Assembly: GCF_030160235.1 (NCBI RefSeq)
Contig: NZ_BSNY01000023.1
Location: 62,001 to 126,000, forward strand
Length of the DNA: 64,000 bases
Source: Mesorhizobium huakuii
GTDB lineage: Bacteria; Pseudomonadota; Alphaproteobacteria; Rhizobiales; Rhizobiaceae
Reading direction: 5' to 3'
Part shown: positions 9,040 to 16,794 of the stretch, piece by piece
Layout: each line of letters starts with the position of its first letter
Numbering within the stretch: the first letter of the stretch is position 1
Translations under genes and position numbers: made by a program
The notes under the pieces: generated by a model
Told to the model about the DNA's origin: nothing
Database searches by the model: none
The model's input: the letters and a program-made list of their open reading frames with translations, nothing else

Positions 9040-9130
9040 CCATCGACGCTTCCGACAATTTGAATTATTCTCTCCAAACGACCTCAAGGACGCATCGGAA
9101 GATTTCGTCAGGGATTTGCCGGTATTGTGC
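9040..9130 (+). pseudogene. Remnant of a second ligD 3' end
   Basis: This short stretch resembles the end of ligD in two frames. LNYS from the ligD tail reappears first; after a frame change, DASEDFVRDLPVL matches the ligD ending DIEDFARDLPVF. The 13-base string gggatttgccggt is identical at 8948-8960 in ligD and 9111-9123 here. The likeliest source is a duplicated or recombined ligD paralogue that has decayed. Confidence 0.55.
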
Positions 9131-9159
9131 GGGGTCGGTGTAGGATTTGCGCAGCCTCG

Positions 9160-9176
9160 TTCGTCCTTCGGACGAA
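9160..9176. terminator. Hairpin between ligD and ku
   Basis: Perfect 7-bp stem (ttcgtcc, loop ttc, ggacgaa) followed by aagc. It could terminate or attenuate ligD transcription before ku. It has no T-run. Confidence 0.4.
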
Positions 9177-9252
9177 AAGCGCTGCAGAGAGCATGATGCC
9201 GAGGTCATGCTCAGTTCAAAAATGTCAGTGCATGGCCGCGTAGGAGTGTATC

Positions 9253-10161
9253 ATGGCGCCCAGGGCAAGTTGGAAGGGTTATCTCAAGCTCAGCCTCGTC
9301 AGCTGTCCGGTCCGGCTCTATCCGGCGACGACGACCAGCGAGCGCATCTCGTTCAATCAGCTACACAAGAAGACGCATAACCGCATCAACATGAAGCCGG
9401 TCGATCCCGAACTCGGGCTCGTCGAACGCTCGGACCTGGTCAAGGGCTACGAGTACGAGGACAAGCAGTACATCATCATCGACGATGCCGACCTCGACGC
9501 GGTCAGGATCGAATCCAACCACACGATGAACATCGAGGCCTTCGTCGACGAGGGCGAGGTCGATGTCATCTACCAGGACGCGCCCTACTACCTGGCGCCG
9601 GATGGGGCCATGGCGGAGGAGACCTTCGCCGTGCTGCGCGAAGCCATGCGCAAATCCGGCAAGCTGGCGATCGCGCGGCTGGTCCTGTCCAGCCGCGAGC
9701 GGGTGGTGACGATCGGCGCGCGCGAGAACGGCATGTTCGTGTGCACATTGAGGAACCCGAACGAAGTGCGCGGCACGGCTGAATATTTCGGCAACATCCC
9801 GGCCGGCAAACCCGATCCGGAAATGCTCGAGCTCGCCGAAGCGCTGATCAAGCAGAAGGAAACCACCTTCGACCCGAAGAATTACGAGGACCGCTACGAG
9901 ATCGCGCTGATGGCGATGATCCGCGAGAAGCTCAAGGGCCACAAGCCGATCATCGCGGCCGCGCCCGAGCGCGGCAATGTCATCAACCTGATGGATGCGC
10001 TGAAGGCCAGCCTGTCGCAGTCGAAGCCGCCGGCCAAGTCGAAGAGCAAGGCCGACGAAGTGGCGGCCAAACCCGCCGCCAAGAAGGCGGCTGTGGGCGG
10101 CGCGCCTGAGAATCCGCTGAAGGCCAGTCTGCTCAAGGCGGTCGGCAAGAGCAAGAAATGA
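9253..10161 (+). CDS. ku: Ku protein, non-homologous end joining
   Basis: A 302-residue bacterial Ku that forms a homodimer, threads onto broken DNA ends and recruits LigD. The conserved opening (RASWKGYLKLSLVSCPVRLY) and the bridge region (KGYEYEDKQYIIIDDADLD) identify it. The C-terminal tail from about residue 255 is Lys/Ala-rich (KSKSKADEVAAKPAAKKAA), as expected for the DNA- and LigD-contacting extension. AGGAG lies 7 bases before ATG 9253. The stop overlaps the start of the next gene in an ATGA, so the two are co-translated. Confidence 0.95.
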   Translation: MAPRASWKGYLKLSLVSCPVRLYPATTTSERISFNQLHKKTHNRINMKPVDPELGLVERSDLVKGYEYEDKQYIIIDDADLDAVRIESNHTMNIEAFVDEGEVDVIYQDAPYYLAPDGAMAEETFAVLREAMRKSGKLAIARLVLSSRERVVTIGARENGMFVCTLRNPNEVRGTAEYFGNIPAGKPDPEMLELAEALIKQKETTFDPKNYEDRYEIALMAMIREKLKGHKPIIAAAPERGNVINLMDALKASLSQSKPPAKSKSKADEVAAKPAAKKAAVGGAPENPLKASLLKAVGKSKK

Positions 10162-11279
10162 CGGCACCGGCCGTTTCGGTTCCGGGAGCCGTTTTCGGTA
10201 CCATTGGCGCGCTGGCGGCGTTCCCCTTGCGGCTCGCCGCGCGTGAGGTCGAGCGCCAGCACGGCCAGCTGAGGCGCGGCATCACCAGGCGCACGACGCA
10301 TGTCGTGTTCGGCAGGACGGTGTTGGCCAAGGCCGGACTGACGAAAAGCGGCGATGCCGGGATCGAGCGCCGCGTCGCCGCCGAGCGCGCCGCCGGGCGC
10401 ACGCTGATCAGCGAGAACGGTTTTTTGCGCCTGCTCGGCCTGATGAAGGCGCCGGAGGCGTCGTCACTGTCCAGGCAATCGCTGATCGAGCAGTCGCGGC
10501 TGCCCGGCGCCGACCTCGATCTGCTGTCGCTGTTCGATGCCTTCGAACATGATTGCGAACCCTATTCCTTTCGCGATCTGATCCTGGCGCGCAAATATGC
10601 CGGGCTGGTGGCCGGCGGTGCCAGTTGGGGCGCGATCGCGCGTTCCGTGCACCGCTCCGGCCCGGTCGCCTCGCTCACCGCCAAATCGCTCAATGTCGGC
10701 TCGCAGCACGGCCGTCCCGACGCGATCTATCTCGAAGGCGGCCAGAGCGAGCTCGACGGGCAATTGCTGTTCGATCTGGGCGCCGCACAAGGCGACGACA
10801 CGCTGGAAGATCTGTTTGCCGAGGCCGAAGCGGCGGAGGAGGGCGGCGATCATGAACGTGCTGCCGCCCTTTACCAGCGCTGCCTCGCCATCGACCCGAG
10901 CGACGCCATCGCCGCCTTCAACCGCGCCAACTGCCTGCGCGCCGGCGGCCATGCGGCGGATGCAGCGCATGATTATGCCAGGGCGATAAAGCTCGATCCG
11001 GCCTTTGTCGAAGCCTGGTTCAATCTCGCCGGGCTGATGAGCGAGCAGGGCCGCGACACCTCGGCGCGACGGCATTTGCAGAAGGCGATCGCGCTCGACA
11101 GGAATTATGCCGATCCGGTGTTCAATCTGGCCAGGCTGGAATTCGACGCCGGCAATCTGCCGGAAGCGCGGCGGCTGTGGGTGCGCTACCTGGAGCTCGA
11201 TGCGGATAGCGAATGGGCCGGGGTGGCGGCCAAAGGCGTGCAGTTCGTGGATATGCAACTGGCGCGGACGGCGGGGTGA
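10158..11279 (+). CDS. BRCT-like / HTH / TPR protein coupled to Ku
   Basis: A 373-residue multidomain protein. Residues about 10-95 resemble a BRCT domain (TRRTTHVVFGR, then AAGRTLISENGFLRLLG). Residues about 105-180 look like a MerR-type winged helix with its partner helices (YSFRDLILARKYAGLVAGGASWGAIARSVH). Residues about 225-360 hold three to four TPR repeats (AALYQRCLAIDPSDAIAAFNRANCL, and so on). Its start codon overlaps the ku stop, so it should be made with Ku. BRCT and TPR modules bind proteins, which suggests an adaptor or regulator in end joining; this is inference. No enzymatic motif was seen. Confidence 0.75.
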   Translation: MTAPAVSVPGAVFGTIGALAAFPLRLAAREVERQHGQLRRGITRRTTHVVFGRTVLAKAGLTKSGDAGIERRVAAERAAGRTLISENGFLRLLGLMKAPEASSLSRQSLIEQSRLPGADLDLLSLFDAFEHDCEPYSFRDLILARKYAGLVAGGASWGAIARSVHRSGPVASLTAKSLNVGSQHGRPDAIYLEGGQSELDGQLLFDLGAAQGDDTLEDLFAEAEAAEEGGDHERAAALYQRCLAIDPSDAIAAFNRANCLRAGGHAADAAHDYARAIKLDPAFVEAWFNLAGLMSEQGRDTSARRHLQKAIALDRNYADPVFNLARLEFDAGNLPEARRLWVRYLELDADSEWAGVAAKGVQFVDMQLARTAG

Positions 11280-11283
11280 GGGG

Positions 11284-11967
11284 TTGCCACTCGACGCCAA
11301 GACCATTCGAACGCGGGTTGCGAAAGAACTCCATGTCCGCCTCGGCCAGAGATGGTTCGAGCCGGCCAGCGCCAAGTTGCTCATCGCATCCACGGACAAC
11401 CTGACTGAGTTCAGCATCGAGCTGGATTGTTCCACGGATCACCGCTACGGCGCGTATGACTGCGAGCTTGCCGGCGTCATCAAGTGGAAGAAATTTGCCA
11501 AGCTGTGGAGGGACTTTGACGCCTGGTATGAAACCAAGGATCCAAGTTCGGCTCAGTTCCAAACCCGCAGCGCTCGAAAGTTGAACCACGTATTCCTGCG
11601 AAAAGGCTTCAATGCCATAGGTGGGGATTTTCAGCCTCCCAGCCGAGGCGTCTTCTGGGTCGCCAACGAACAGGAACTGGATGCCTTCATAGCTCAGTGC
11701 GTTGCTGATCTCGACGGCAAGGTCGGTGCATGGATCAAGCGATGGTTCGCATGGACGTCAGCGCTGGATGTCATGGACGGCAATTCGCAATTGTGCGGCG
11801 CGTGGCGAGACACCGCCTATTACTGCTTGCTTGAGCAAGTTCATGGACGTGAAGCTGCTTGCAAATGGATAGATGGTATCGACGCGACCGGCTGGCCTGG
11901 ATTGCTCGCCGCGCAGGTAGAATATCTGCAATCGCAAGTTTGCGGCGCGGGTGCCGCGCAAGCATAG
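11284..11967 (+). CDS. Hypothetical protein (unknown family)
   Basis: About 227 residues from TTG 11284, four bases after the stop of the TPR gene. The same frame is open further upstream, but only as a shadow of that gene. The sequence is soluble and rich in Trp (KWKKFAKLWRDFDAWYET, GAWIKRWFAWTSALDVMDG), with no signal peptide and no motif I can name. Codon use is less GC-biased than in its neighbours, which hints at later acquisition. The tight spacing suggests co-transcription with ku, but there is no functional evidence for a link. Confidence 0.55.
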   Translation: MPLDAKTIRTRVAKELHVRLGQRWFEPASAKLLIASTDNLTEFSIELDCSTDHRYGAYDCELAGVIKWKKFAKLWRDFDAWYETKDPSSAQFQTRSARKLNHVFLRKGFNAIGGDFQPPSRGVFWVANEQELDAFIAQCVADLDGKVGAWIKRWFAWTSALDVMDGNSQLCGAWRDTAYYCLLEQVHGREAACKWIDGIDATGWPGLLAAQVEYLQSQVCGAGAAQA

Positions 11968-12022
11968 TCTGGCAGCATAATTCTAGAAGGATTGGCAGGC
12001 TCATGTTCAGAAAGACCGCCCC

Positions 12023-12667
12023 ATGACCAGCTTCCTCTTCGATGGCTTCGACACCGCTCCCGTCACCATCCTGCTCGCCCATGGCGCCGGCGCGTCGATG
12101 GATTCTCCATCGATGACCGCAACCGCCAAGGCTCTGGCTGCGGCCGGCTTCCAGGTCGCGCGCTTCGAATTCCACTATATGGCCGCCCGCCGTTATGGCC
12201 ACCGCAAGCCGCCGCCGCGCGCAGAGACGGTCAACCCGGAATATATCAAGGCGATCGCCGATCTGCGTGCCAAGGGCGTGACCGGGAAGCTCATCATCGG
12301 CGGCAAGTCGATGGGCGGACGCGTCGCTTCCATGGTCGCGGACGAGATGTTCGCAAAGGGGGAGATCGCCGGGCTGGTCTGCTTGGGGTATCCCTTCCAT
12401 CCACCCGGAAAACCTGACCAGCTGCGCACCAAACATTTGACCGGGCTGAAGACGCCGACGCTGATCTTTCAAGGCACGCGCGACGAGTTCGGGATGCGCG
12501 ACGAGGTGGCGGGTTATGGGCTGTCCGATGCGATCGAGGTGATCTGGCTCGAGGATGGCGACCACGATCTCAAGCCGCGCAAGAGCATTTCGGGATTTTC
12601 GACGGCCGATCATCTGAAGGCCATGGCGGAGACGGCGAAGGCTTGGGCAGGCCGGATCGCCTCCTGA
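12023..12667 (+). CDS. Alpha/beta hydrolase, KANL3/Tex30-like
   Basis: A 214-residue alpha/beta-hydrolase. It has an HGAGASMDS oxyanion-type loop after the third strand, a nucleophile elbow GGKSMGGR (Ser96), a late Asp in FQGTRDEFG and the catalytic His in DGDHDLKP. The compact size and the GKSMGG elbow match the Tex30/KANL3 group often called dienelactone-hydrolase-like. The substrate is unknown; activity on small esters or lactones is plausible. It stops 7 bases before the exonuclease gene, so the two are likely co-transcribed. Confidence 0.8.
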   Translation: MTSFLFDGFDTAPVTILLAHGAGASMDSPSMTATAKALAAAGFQVARFEFHYMAARRYGHRKPPPRAETVNPEYIKAIADLRAKGVTGKLIIGGKSMGGRVASMVADEMFAKGEIAGLVCLGYPFHPPGKPDQLRTKHLTGLKTPTLIFQGTRDEFGMRDEVAGYGLSDAIEVIWLEDGDHDLKPRKSISGFSTADHLKAMAETAKAWAGRIAS

Positions 12668-12674
12668 TCCAACC

Positions 12675-13445
12675 ATGAAACTCGCCACCTTCAACATCAA
12701 CAACATCAACAGCCGGCTGGACAATCTGCTGGCTTGGCTGGCGCTTGCGAAACCCGATGTCGTCTGCCTGCAGGAACTGAAGGCGCGCGACATGCAGTTT
12801 CCGCGCACCGCGCTGGCCGATGCCGGCTATGGCGCGGTGTGGAAGGGCGAGCCGACCTGGAACGGCGTCGCCATCCTGGCGCGCGGCGCGGAGCCGGTGC
12901 TGACCCGCGATGCCTTGCCCGGCGACGACGCCGACCGGCAGAGCCGCTATATCGAGGCGGCGGTCGACGGCATCGTCATTGCCTGCATCTACGCGCCGAA
13001 CGGCAATCCGCAGCCGGGGCCGAAATTCCAGTACAAGCTTGCCTGGCACAAGCGGCTGGAGGCGCATGCGGCGCAGCTTCTCGACACCGGCCTGCCGGTC
13101 GTGCTGGCCGGCGACTACAACATCGTGCCCGAGCCACGCGACATCTATGCCACGCGCTCCTATGACGACAACGCGCTGGTGCAGCCGCAAAGCCGCGCCG
13201 CCTTCGCCGTCCTCATCGAGCAGGGCTGGGTCGACGCGCTGCGAAAAATCTATCCGAAAGAGACGCTCTACACCTTCTGGGACTACCGGCGGAACCGCTG
13301 GCCGCGCGATGCGGGCTTGAGGCTCGACCATATCCTTCTGTCGAAGACACTCGCCCGCCGGCTCAAGGGGGCAGGCATCGACCGCGACGTGCGCGGTGAG
13401 GACGGCGCGAGCGACCACGCGCCTGTCTGGGTGGAGTTGAGGTGA
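12675..13445 (+). CDS. xth: Exodeoxyribonuclease III
   Basis: A 256-residue member of the exonuclease-endonuclease-phosphatase family that cuts at abasic sites and removes 3' blocking groups in base-excision repair. Visible motifs are KLATFNINNINSR at the N-terminus, the metal-binding Glu in VCLQELKA, the active-site Tyr region CIYAPNGNP, GDYNIVPEPRD, and the terminal ASDHAPV with its catalytic Asp-His. Length and motif spacing are normal. It lies 7 bases after the alpha/beta hydrolase and converges on the M4 peptidase gene. Confidence 0.92.
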   Translation: MKLATFNINNINSRLDNLLAWLALAKPDVVCLQELKARDMQFPRTALADAGYGAVWKGEPTWNGVAILARGAEPVLTRDALPGDDADRQSRYIEAAVDGIVIACIYAPNGNPQPGPKFQYKLAWHKRLEAHAAQLLDTGLPVVLAGDYNIVPEPRDIYATRSYDDNALVQPQSRAAFAVLIEQGWVDALRKIYPKETLYTFWDYRRNRWPRDAGLRLDHILLSKTLARRLKGAGIDRDVRGEDGASDHAPVWVELR

Positions 13446-13464
13446 GGGCATCGATCTTGGCTGC

Positions 13465-13480
13465 CGGAGCGAACGCTCCG
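13465..13480. terminator. Hairpin between convergent genes
   Basis: cggagcg and cgctccg form a 7-base inverted repeat around two bases. It lies in the 72-base gap between exonuclease III and the oppositely oriented peptidase gene. No T-run is present. Confidence 0.4.
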
Positions 13481-13517
13481 ACTGGTGAAGGGCGATCCAG
13501 AGGCGCGAAGCCGCTAC

Positions 13518-14549
13518 CTACAGGCCAACAGCGCTCCAGCCTACATCGACATTGTTAGCGACACTAGGCAATTGAGCAAACATTTGAGTGGCCAGATTTC
13601 GAGTCCTGTTGGCAAAGGCCGACATGGTCATACCTGGAGATGGGCCGAAATCAGTCATGGCGCGGTACCAGATTTGCCCTGCGGTTTCCCAGCTTTTGCC
13701 GCCTATGCCGGCAGCCGCCGTGTAGAAGGCGAGGTTAGGAATGCCGCTGCTGTCGTGAGGGTTCATCAGCGGCTGGAATTGGCTAAAATGAACGGGTTGC
13801 GGCGTGTAACAGTGGGCGGCGGCGGGATTTCGGAGGTCACGAATGCATGCGAGATCTTTTGCGCGCGAAACCGGCCCCAGAATATCGGCGCCCATCAACC
13901 AATCTGCATCAACAACGTCTTGCCCCGCCCGCCATTGGCGAAACATGGAACCGAAGACATCGGAGATGCTTTCGTTCAATCCTCCAGCTTCCGTCCGCGT
14001 ACCGAAAAGACGCAAAGTGTTTTGGGTGATCGCATGGGTCCATTCGTGGGCAATCAAGTCGTCGGAGTTGCTGGGATCAAGAAATACCGCGCCGTCGCCA
14101 TCGCTGTAGAGCACCTGTGACCCCGACCAGATAGCCTGACCTGCCATCATCCCAAAATGGATGGTCGAAGAAAGTGCAGCGCCAGCATTGTCGATTGAAT
14201 TCCTGTCGAAGACTTCGGAAAAGAACCGAGCCACCTCGCTGGTTATCGGCGCCAGGTTGGTGACGACAGGATCCGCGGGAGCCGAGAAATCATCTATGGG
14301 CAATCCAGGCAAGGTCGAGCCGCCACGACAATCGAATAACAATATGGTCGGCGGCGGAAACGCGATGAAAGACGTCGTCTGAGATCCTACCAGCCCAGCT
14401 ATCACGCGCGACCGTTCCCGGGTGCGCCGTATTTGACTGTCAACCTTTATTGTCGTCCTAAACTTGCGTCGAAGTTTAGGAGACAGTGATTTGTCGGCAG
14501 CCAGGGCTTTATAAATTCGGTCTGGAATAAACCTACAGACATGGCACAT
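13518..14549 (-). CDS. M4 family metallopeptidase, protealysin-like
   Basis: A 343-residue thermolysin-superfamily peptidase. Zinc ligands and catalytic Glu are in HEWTH (His168, Glu169, His172), the third ligand is Glu193 in GGLNESISD, and the substrate-binding His is His265 in PHDSSGIPNLAFY. There is no signal peptide. The short N-terminus (MCHVCRFIPDRIYKALA) resembles the propeptide start of protealysins, which lack a classical export signal. ATG 14549 has GGAAG 6 bases before it; an in-frame GTG at 14618 overlaps the upstream stop but lacks a ribosome site. No emfourin-type inhibitor gene is adjacent. Confidence 0.85.
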   Translation of the reverse strand: MCHVCRFIPDRIYKALAADKSLSPKLRRKFRTTIKVDSQIRRTRERSRVIAGLVGSQTTSFIAFPPPTILLFDCRGGSTLPGLPIDDFSAPADPVVTNLAPITSEVARFFSEVFDRNSIDNAGAALSSTIHFGMMAGQAIWSGSQVLYSDGDGAVFLDPSNSDDLIAHEWTHAITQNTLRLFGTRTEAGGLNESISDVFGSMFRQWRAGQDVVDADWLMGADILGPVSRAKDLACIRDLRNPAAAHCYTPQPVHFSQFQPLMNPHDSSGIPNLAFYTAAAGIGGKSWETAGQIWYRAMTDFGPSPGMTMSAFANRTRNLATQMFAQLPSVANNVDVGWSAVGL

Positions 14550-14617
14550 CCGACACTTCCGGTTGTTTTTTCGATGAAAACTCCGATACGACTCCCGCAC
14601 CGGATGTCGGCGTCTCA

Positions 14618-16216
14618 CTAGTCTGGCTTGCGGAAGGTCGTGAATGCACCTGGTTCAGCTTGCGATGCGCTCCTCACCTGGCTTGCAAGAAGTGTCGCTA
14701 TGGCCAGGCTGGCATCCGCCTTCTCGTCCGGAAGGAACCCTTGGCCCTTCTGCTTCAGCCCGTCCAGCATTTGAAGAAGCACGAGCCGTTGGGACCCCAG
14801 GTCCGGCGGTGTTTCATTCTGTGCGAGGAAAGCGGCACCGAGGATGTTTTGGACATTGTCGAAACGTGCCGGCAAGAAGTGCTTCGTGAGCAGGTCCGAC
14901 AGGGCTCCCGTTTCGTCAATCTGCACAAATCGCAGCGAGCTGGGCCAGTTTACTCCCGGGGCGATCTCCGCGCCGTTGGAAAAATCGTGGCAGCCCGCAC
15001 AAGTCATGGCTCCCATGCGGTTCAGCACTTGGTCGGGAGTGACACTGCACCTGTCTACCTTGGATGCGGCCAATACACCGGAGATCCCGGCAATCATCGG
15101 CGTGTTGGCGGCATTAATTCGCGGGTTGTCGCTGTTCGCCACGGCACTTTCCACCGCATAGTACTGATCGTCGATATCCACGCCGAGGTTGTCTATCAGC
15201 GCTTCTCCGGTGGTCGGTTGAACCAGGGCCGTGCGGTCAACGTCGATCAACTGCCAGACATTTCGGTTGACGAATTCGCTGCGAAATTGTCCCGCGATCT
15301 GGTCGTAGGTCGTCGTCGGGAGTGCTGCCGCGGGGGTCCCGCCAAAGAAAGCCGGGACAGGATTTTCGCTCACAGGCGTATTGTGGAAAACCGGCACTCC
15401 GGCTTCGTTTGGAGCGATCTGCCATTGCATGAGATGCCAGATGAAGGCCGGCGCGTCTGGCAGGAAGGCGTTCGCACGCACTTGACCGTCGGGAAGACCG
15501 TAGTGCCGATAGTGAACCACCGGCTCGAACTTCACCGTCCCGCCGTCGACCACGCCGCCGTCATAGTAGAACGCGGCGAGCTTGTTGCCTGCGTCTTGGT
15601 TGTTCATGGTGGTCAAGCTGTTCCAGAAGGATGCAACTTCCTTGCAACCTTCCCTCGATCCCTGCGGATCTGCATTCGGCAACGCGGCTTCGAAGATGAG
15701 GAAGAAGCGCTTGGTTGGGGATGAGCTTTTCTTGGCGTAAACGATGCGGTACTCACCGCAATTGGCAAAACTCTTCGGGGCCAGATCCAACCGGTTGAAG
15801 AGTCCTACCGGTTGCATGAAATCGGCGCCGGTGGAATCAAGCAGATCTTTGGCCGTCAGCTTCGCTTCGCCTGTCCGAACGGTGATCGGAAAGGTCAGTT
15901 TGCTGTCAGGATTGATGAGTGTGTTCTGCTTGAATCCGGATAGCAACGAATTGAGGAGGTCCTCCCGTTCACCCTCTGAAACAGGAGCTGAAGGATCAAC
16001 TCTCGATGTTTTTATAATATTATCCAGCGTCTTGCTTAGCGGGAACTGAGAAAGAACGTCGGGCTCGTCCTTTGCTGTAAAAACGACCGCTCTCGCCTGC
16101 TCTGCAGACAAGGCTCTGTCAACGGACGGCGTGAAACATTGCTGCGCTAAAGCAATTCCCTGGAAAATAACCGATAGTCCAAAAGACAACACAAGAGTGT
16201 ACCCAGTCGAGGCCAT
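14618..16216 (-). CDS. Exported protein with a CAGCH heme-type motif
   Basis: About 532 residues from ATG 16216, which follows GGGGGAAGAA; a further in-frame ATG at 16243 has poor spacing. Residues 1-25 form a signal peptide ending at ALAQQ. A single CxxCH (CAGCH, residues about 406-410) could bind one heme c, but flanking sequence does not look like a standard cytochrome fold. The rest is a large domain with Trp- and Tyr-rich stretches (FIWHLMQWQIAPNE). I do not recognise the family. It ends about 70 bases before the peptidase start on the same strand, so the two probably form an operon. Codon use is less GC-rich than in the flanks. Confidence 0.65.
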   Translation of the reverse strand: MASTGYTLVLSFGLSVIFQGIALAQQCFTPSVDRALSAEQARAVVFTAKDEPDVLSQFPLSKTLDNIIKTSRVDPSAPVSEGEREDLLNSLLSGFKQNTLINPDSKLTFPITVRTGEAKLTAKDLLDSTGADFMQPVGLFNRLDLAPKSFANCGEYRIVYAKKSSSPTKRFFLIFEAALPNADPQGSREGCKEVASFWNSLTTMNNQDAGNKLAAFYYDGGVVDGGTVKFEPVVHYRHYGLPDGQVRANAFLPDAPAFIWHLMQWQIAPNEAGVPVFHNTPVSENPVPAFFGGTPAAALPTTTYDQIAGQFRSEFVNRNVWQLIDVDRTALVQPTTGEALIDNLGVDIDDQYYAVESAVANSDNPRINAANTPMIAGISGVLAASKVDRCSVTPDQVLNRMGAMTCAGCHDFSNGAEIAPGVNWPSSLRFVQIDETGALSDLLTKHFLPARFDNVQNILGAAFLAQNETPPDLGSQRLVLLQMLDGLKQKGQGFLPDEKADASLAIATLLASQVRSASQAEPGAFTTFRKPD

Positions 16217-16794
16217 TTCTTCCCCCTCACGTTTTCGATACATATTCCTATGGAAATTTCAGTCATGTCGAATATGACTCCGAATCAGGCGCGTGCCTAG
16301 TATTCTTTTGGGAATTTTTGATACCCGGCAGGAAACGCTCTGAAGGTCCCCAACTGTCTAGAAGTATGTTTGCGCACAGACGGCAGCGCTTGCCGAGCCG
16401 GGCAAAGACGCGCGCCGCTTGTGTCTGGTTGCCGTTCACGGGCGGGGAAGCCCGAGTTCGGAAAACGGGTGCCCTAGTCTAGAAGCTGTGTTCATGCCTT
16501 GCCTCACAATGGATCTCGAGGCGCAAACGTCGAGACGCGGCGGTGTTCCGGATTTTCTAGATCAGCAATGATCGCCTTTGCGTGAGGATGCCATGTGCGG
16601 CAGGGCAGGCACTTGTTGCGTGCTCGACTCTTTGCGGACCCTGCGTAAGACTAGTGGCAGTGGAATTTTCGATGAGACCTGTGTGCATGTAATGTCCCTC
16701 GCCAAGCTGGTGACGATGGGTGTGATGGAGGTGCGAGTCCTGACTGATTGCGTTTCGGGCCTGGGAAAACGGCCGCCATCCAAGTCCACTCGTC
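16217..16794. other. Intergenic region of about 580 bases
   Basis: No gene can be supported here. Short open frames on both strands near 16560-16800 lack ribosome sites and family features. The string gtctagaag occurs twice, near 16357 and 16477. The first 60 bases should hold the promoter of the minus-strand CAGCH gene. Confidence 0.4.
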
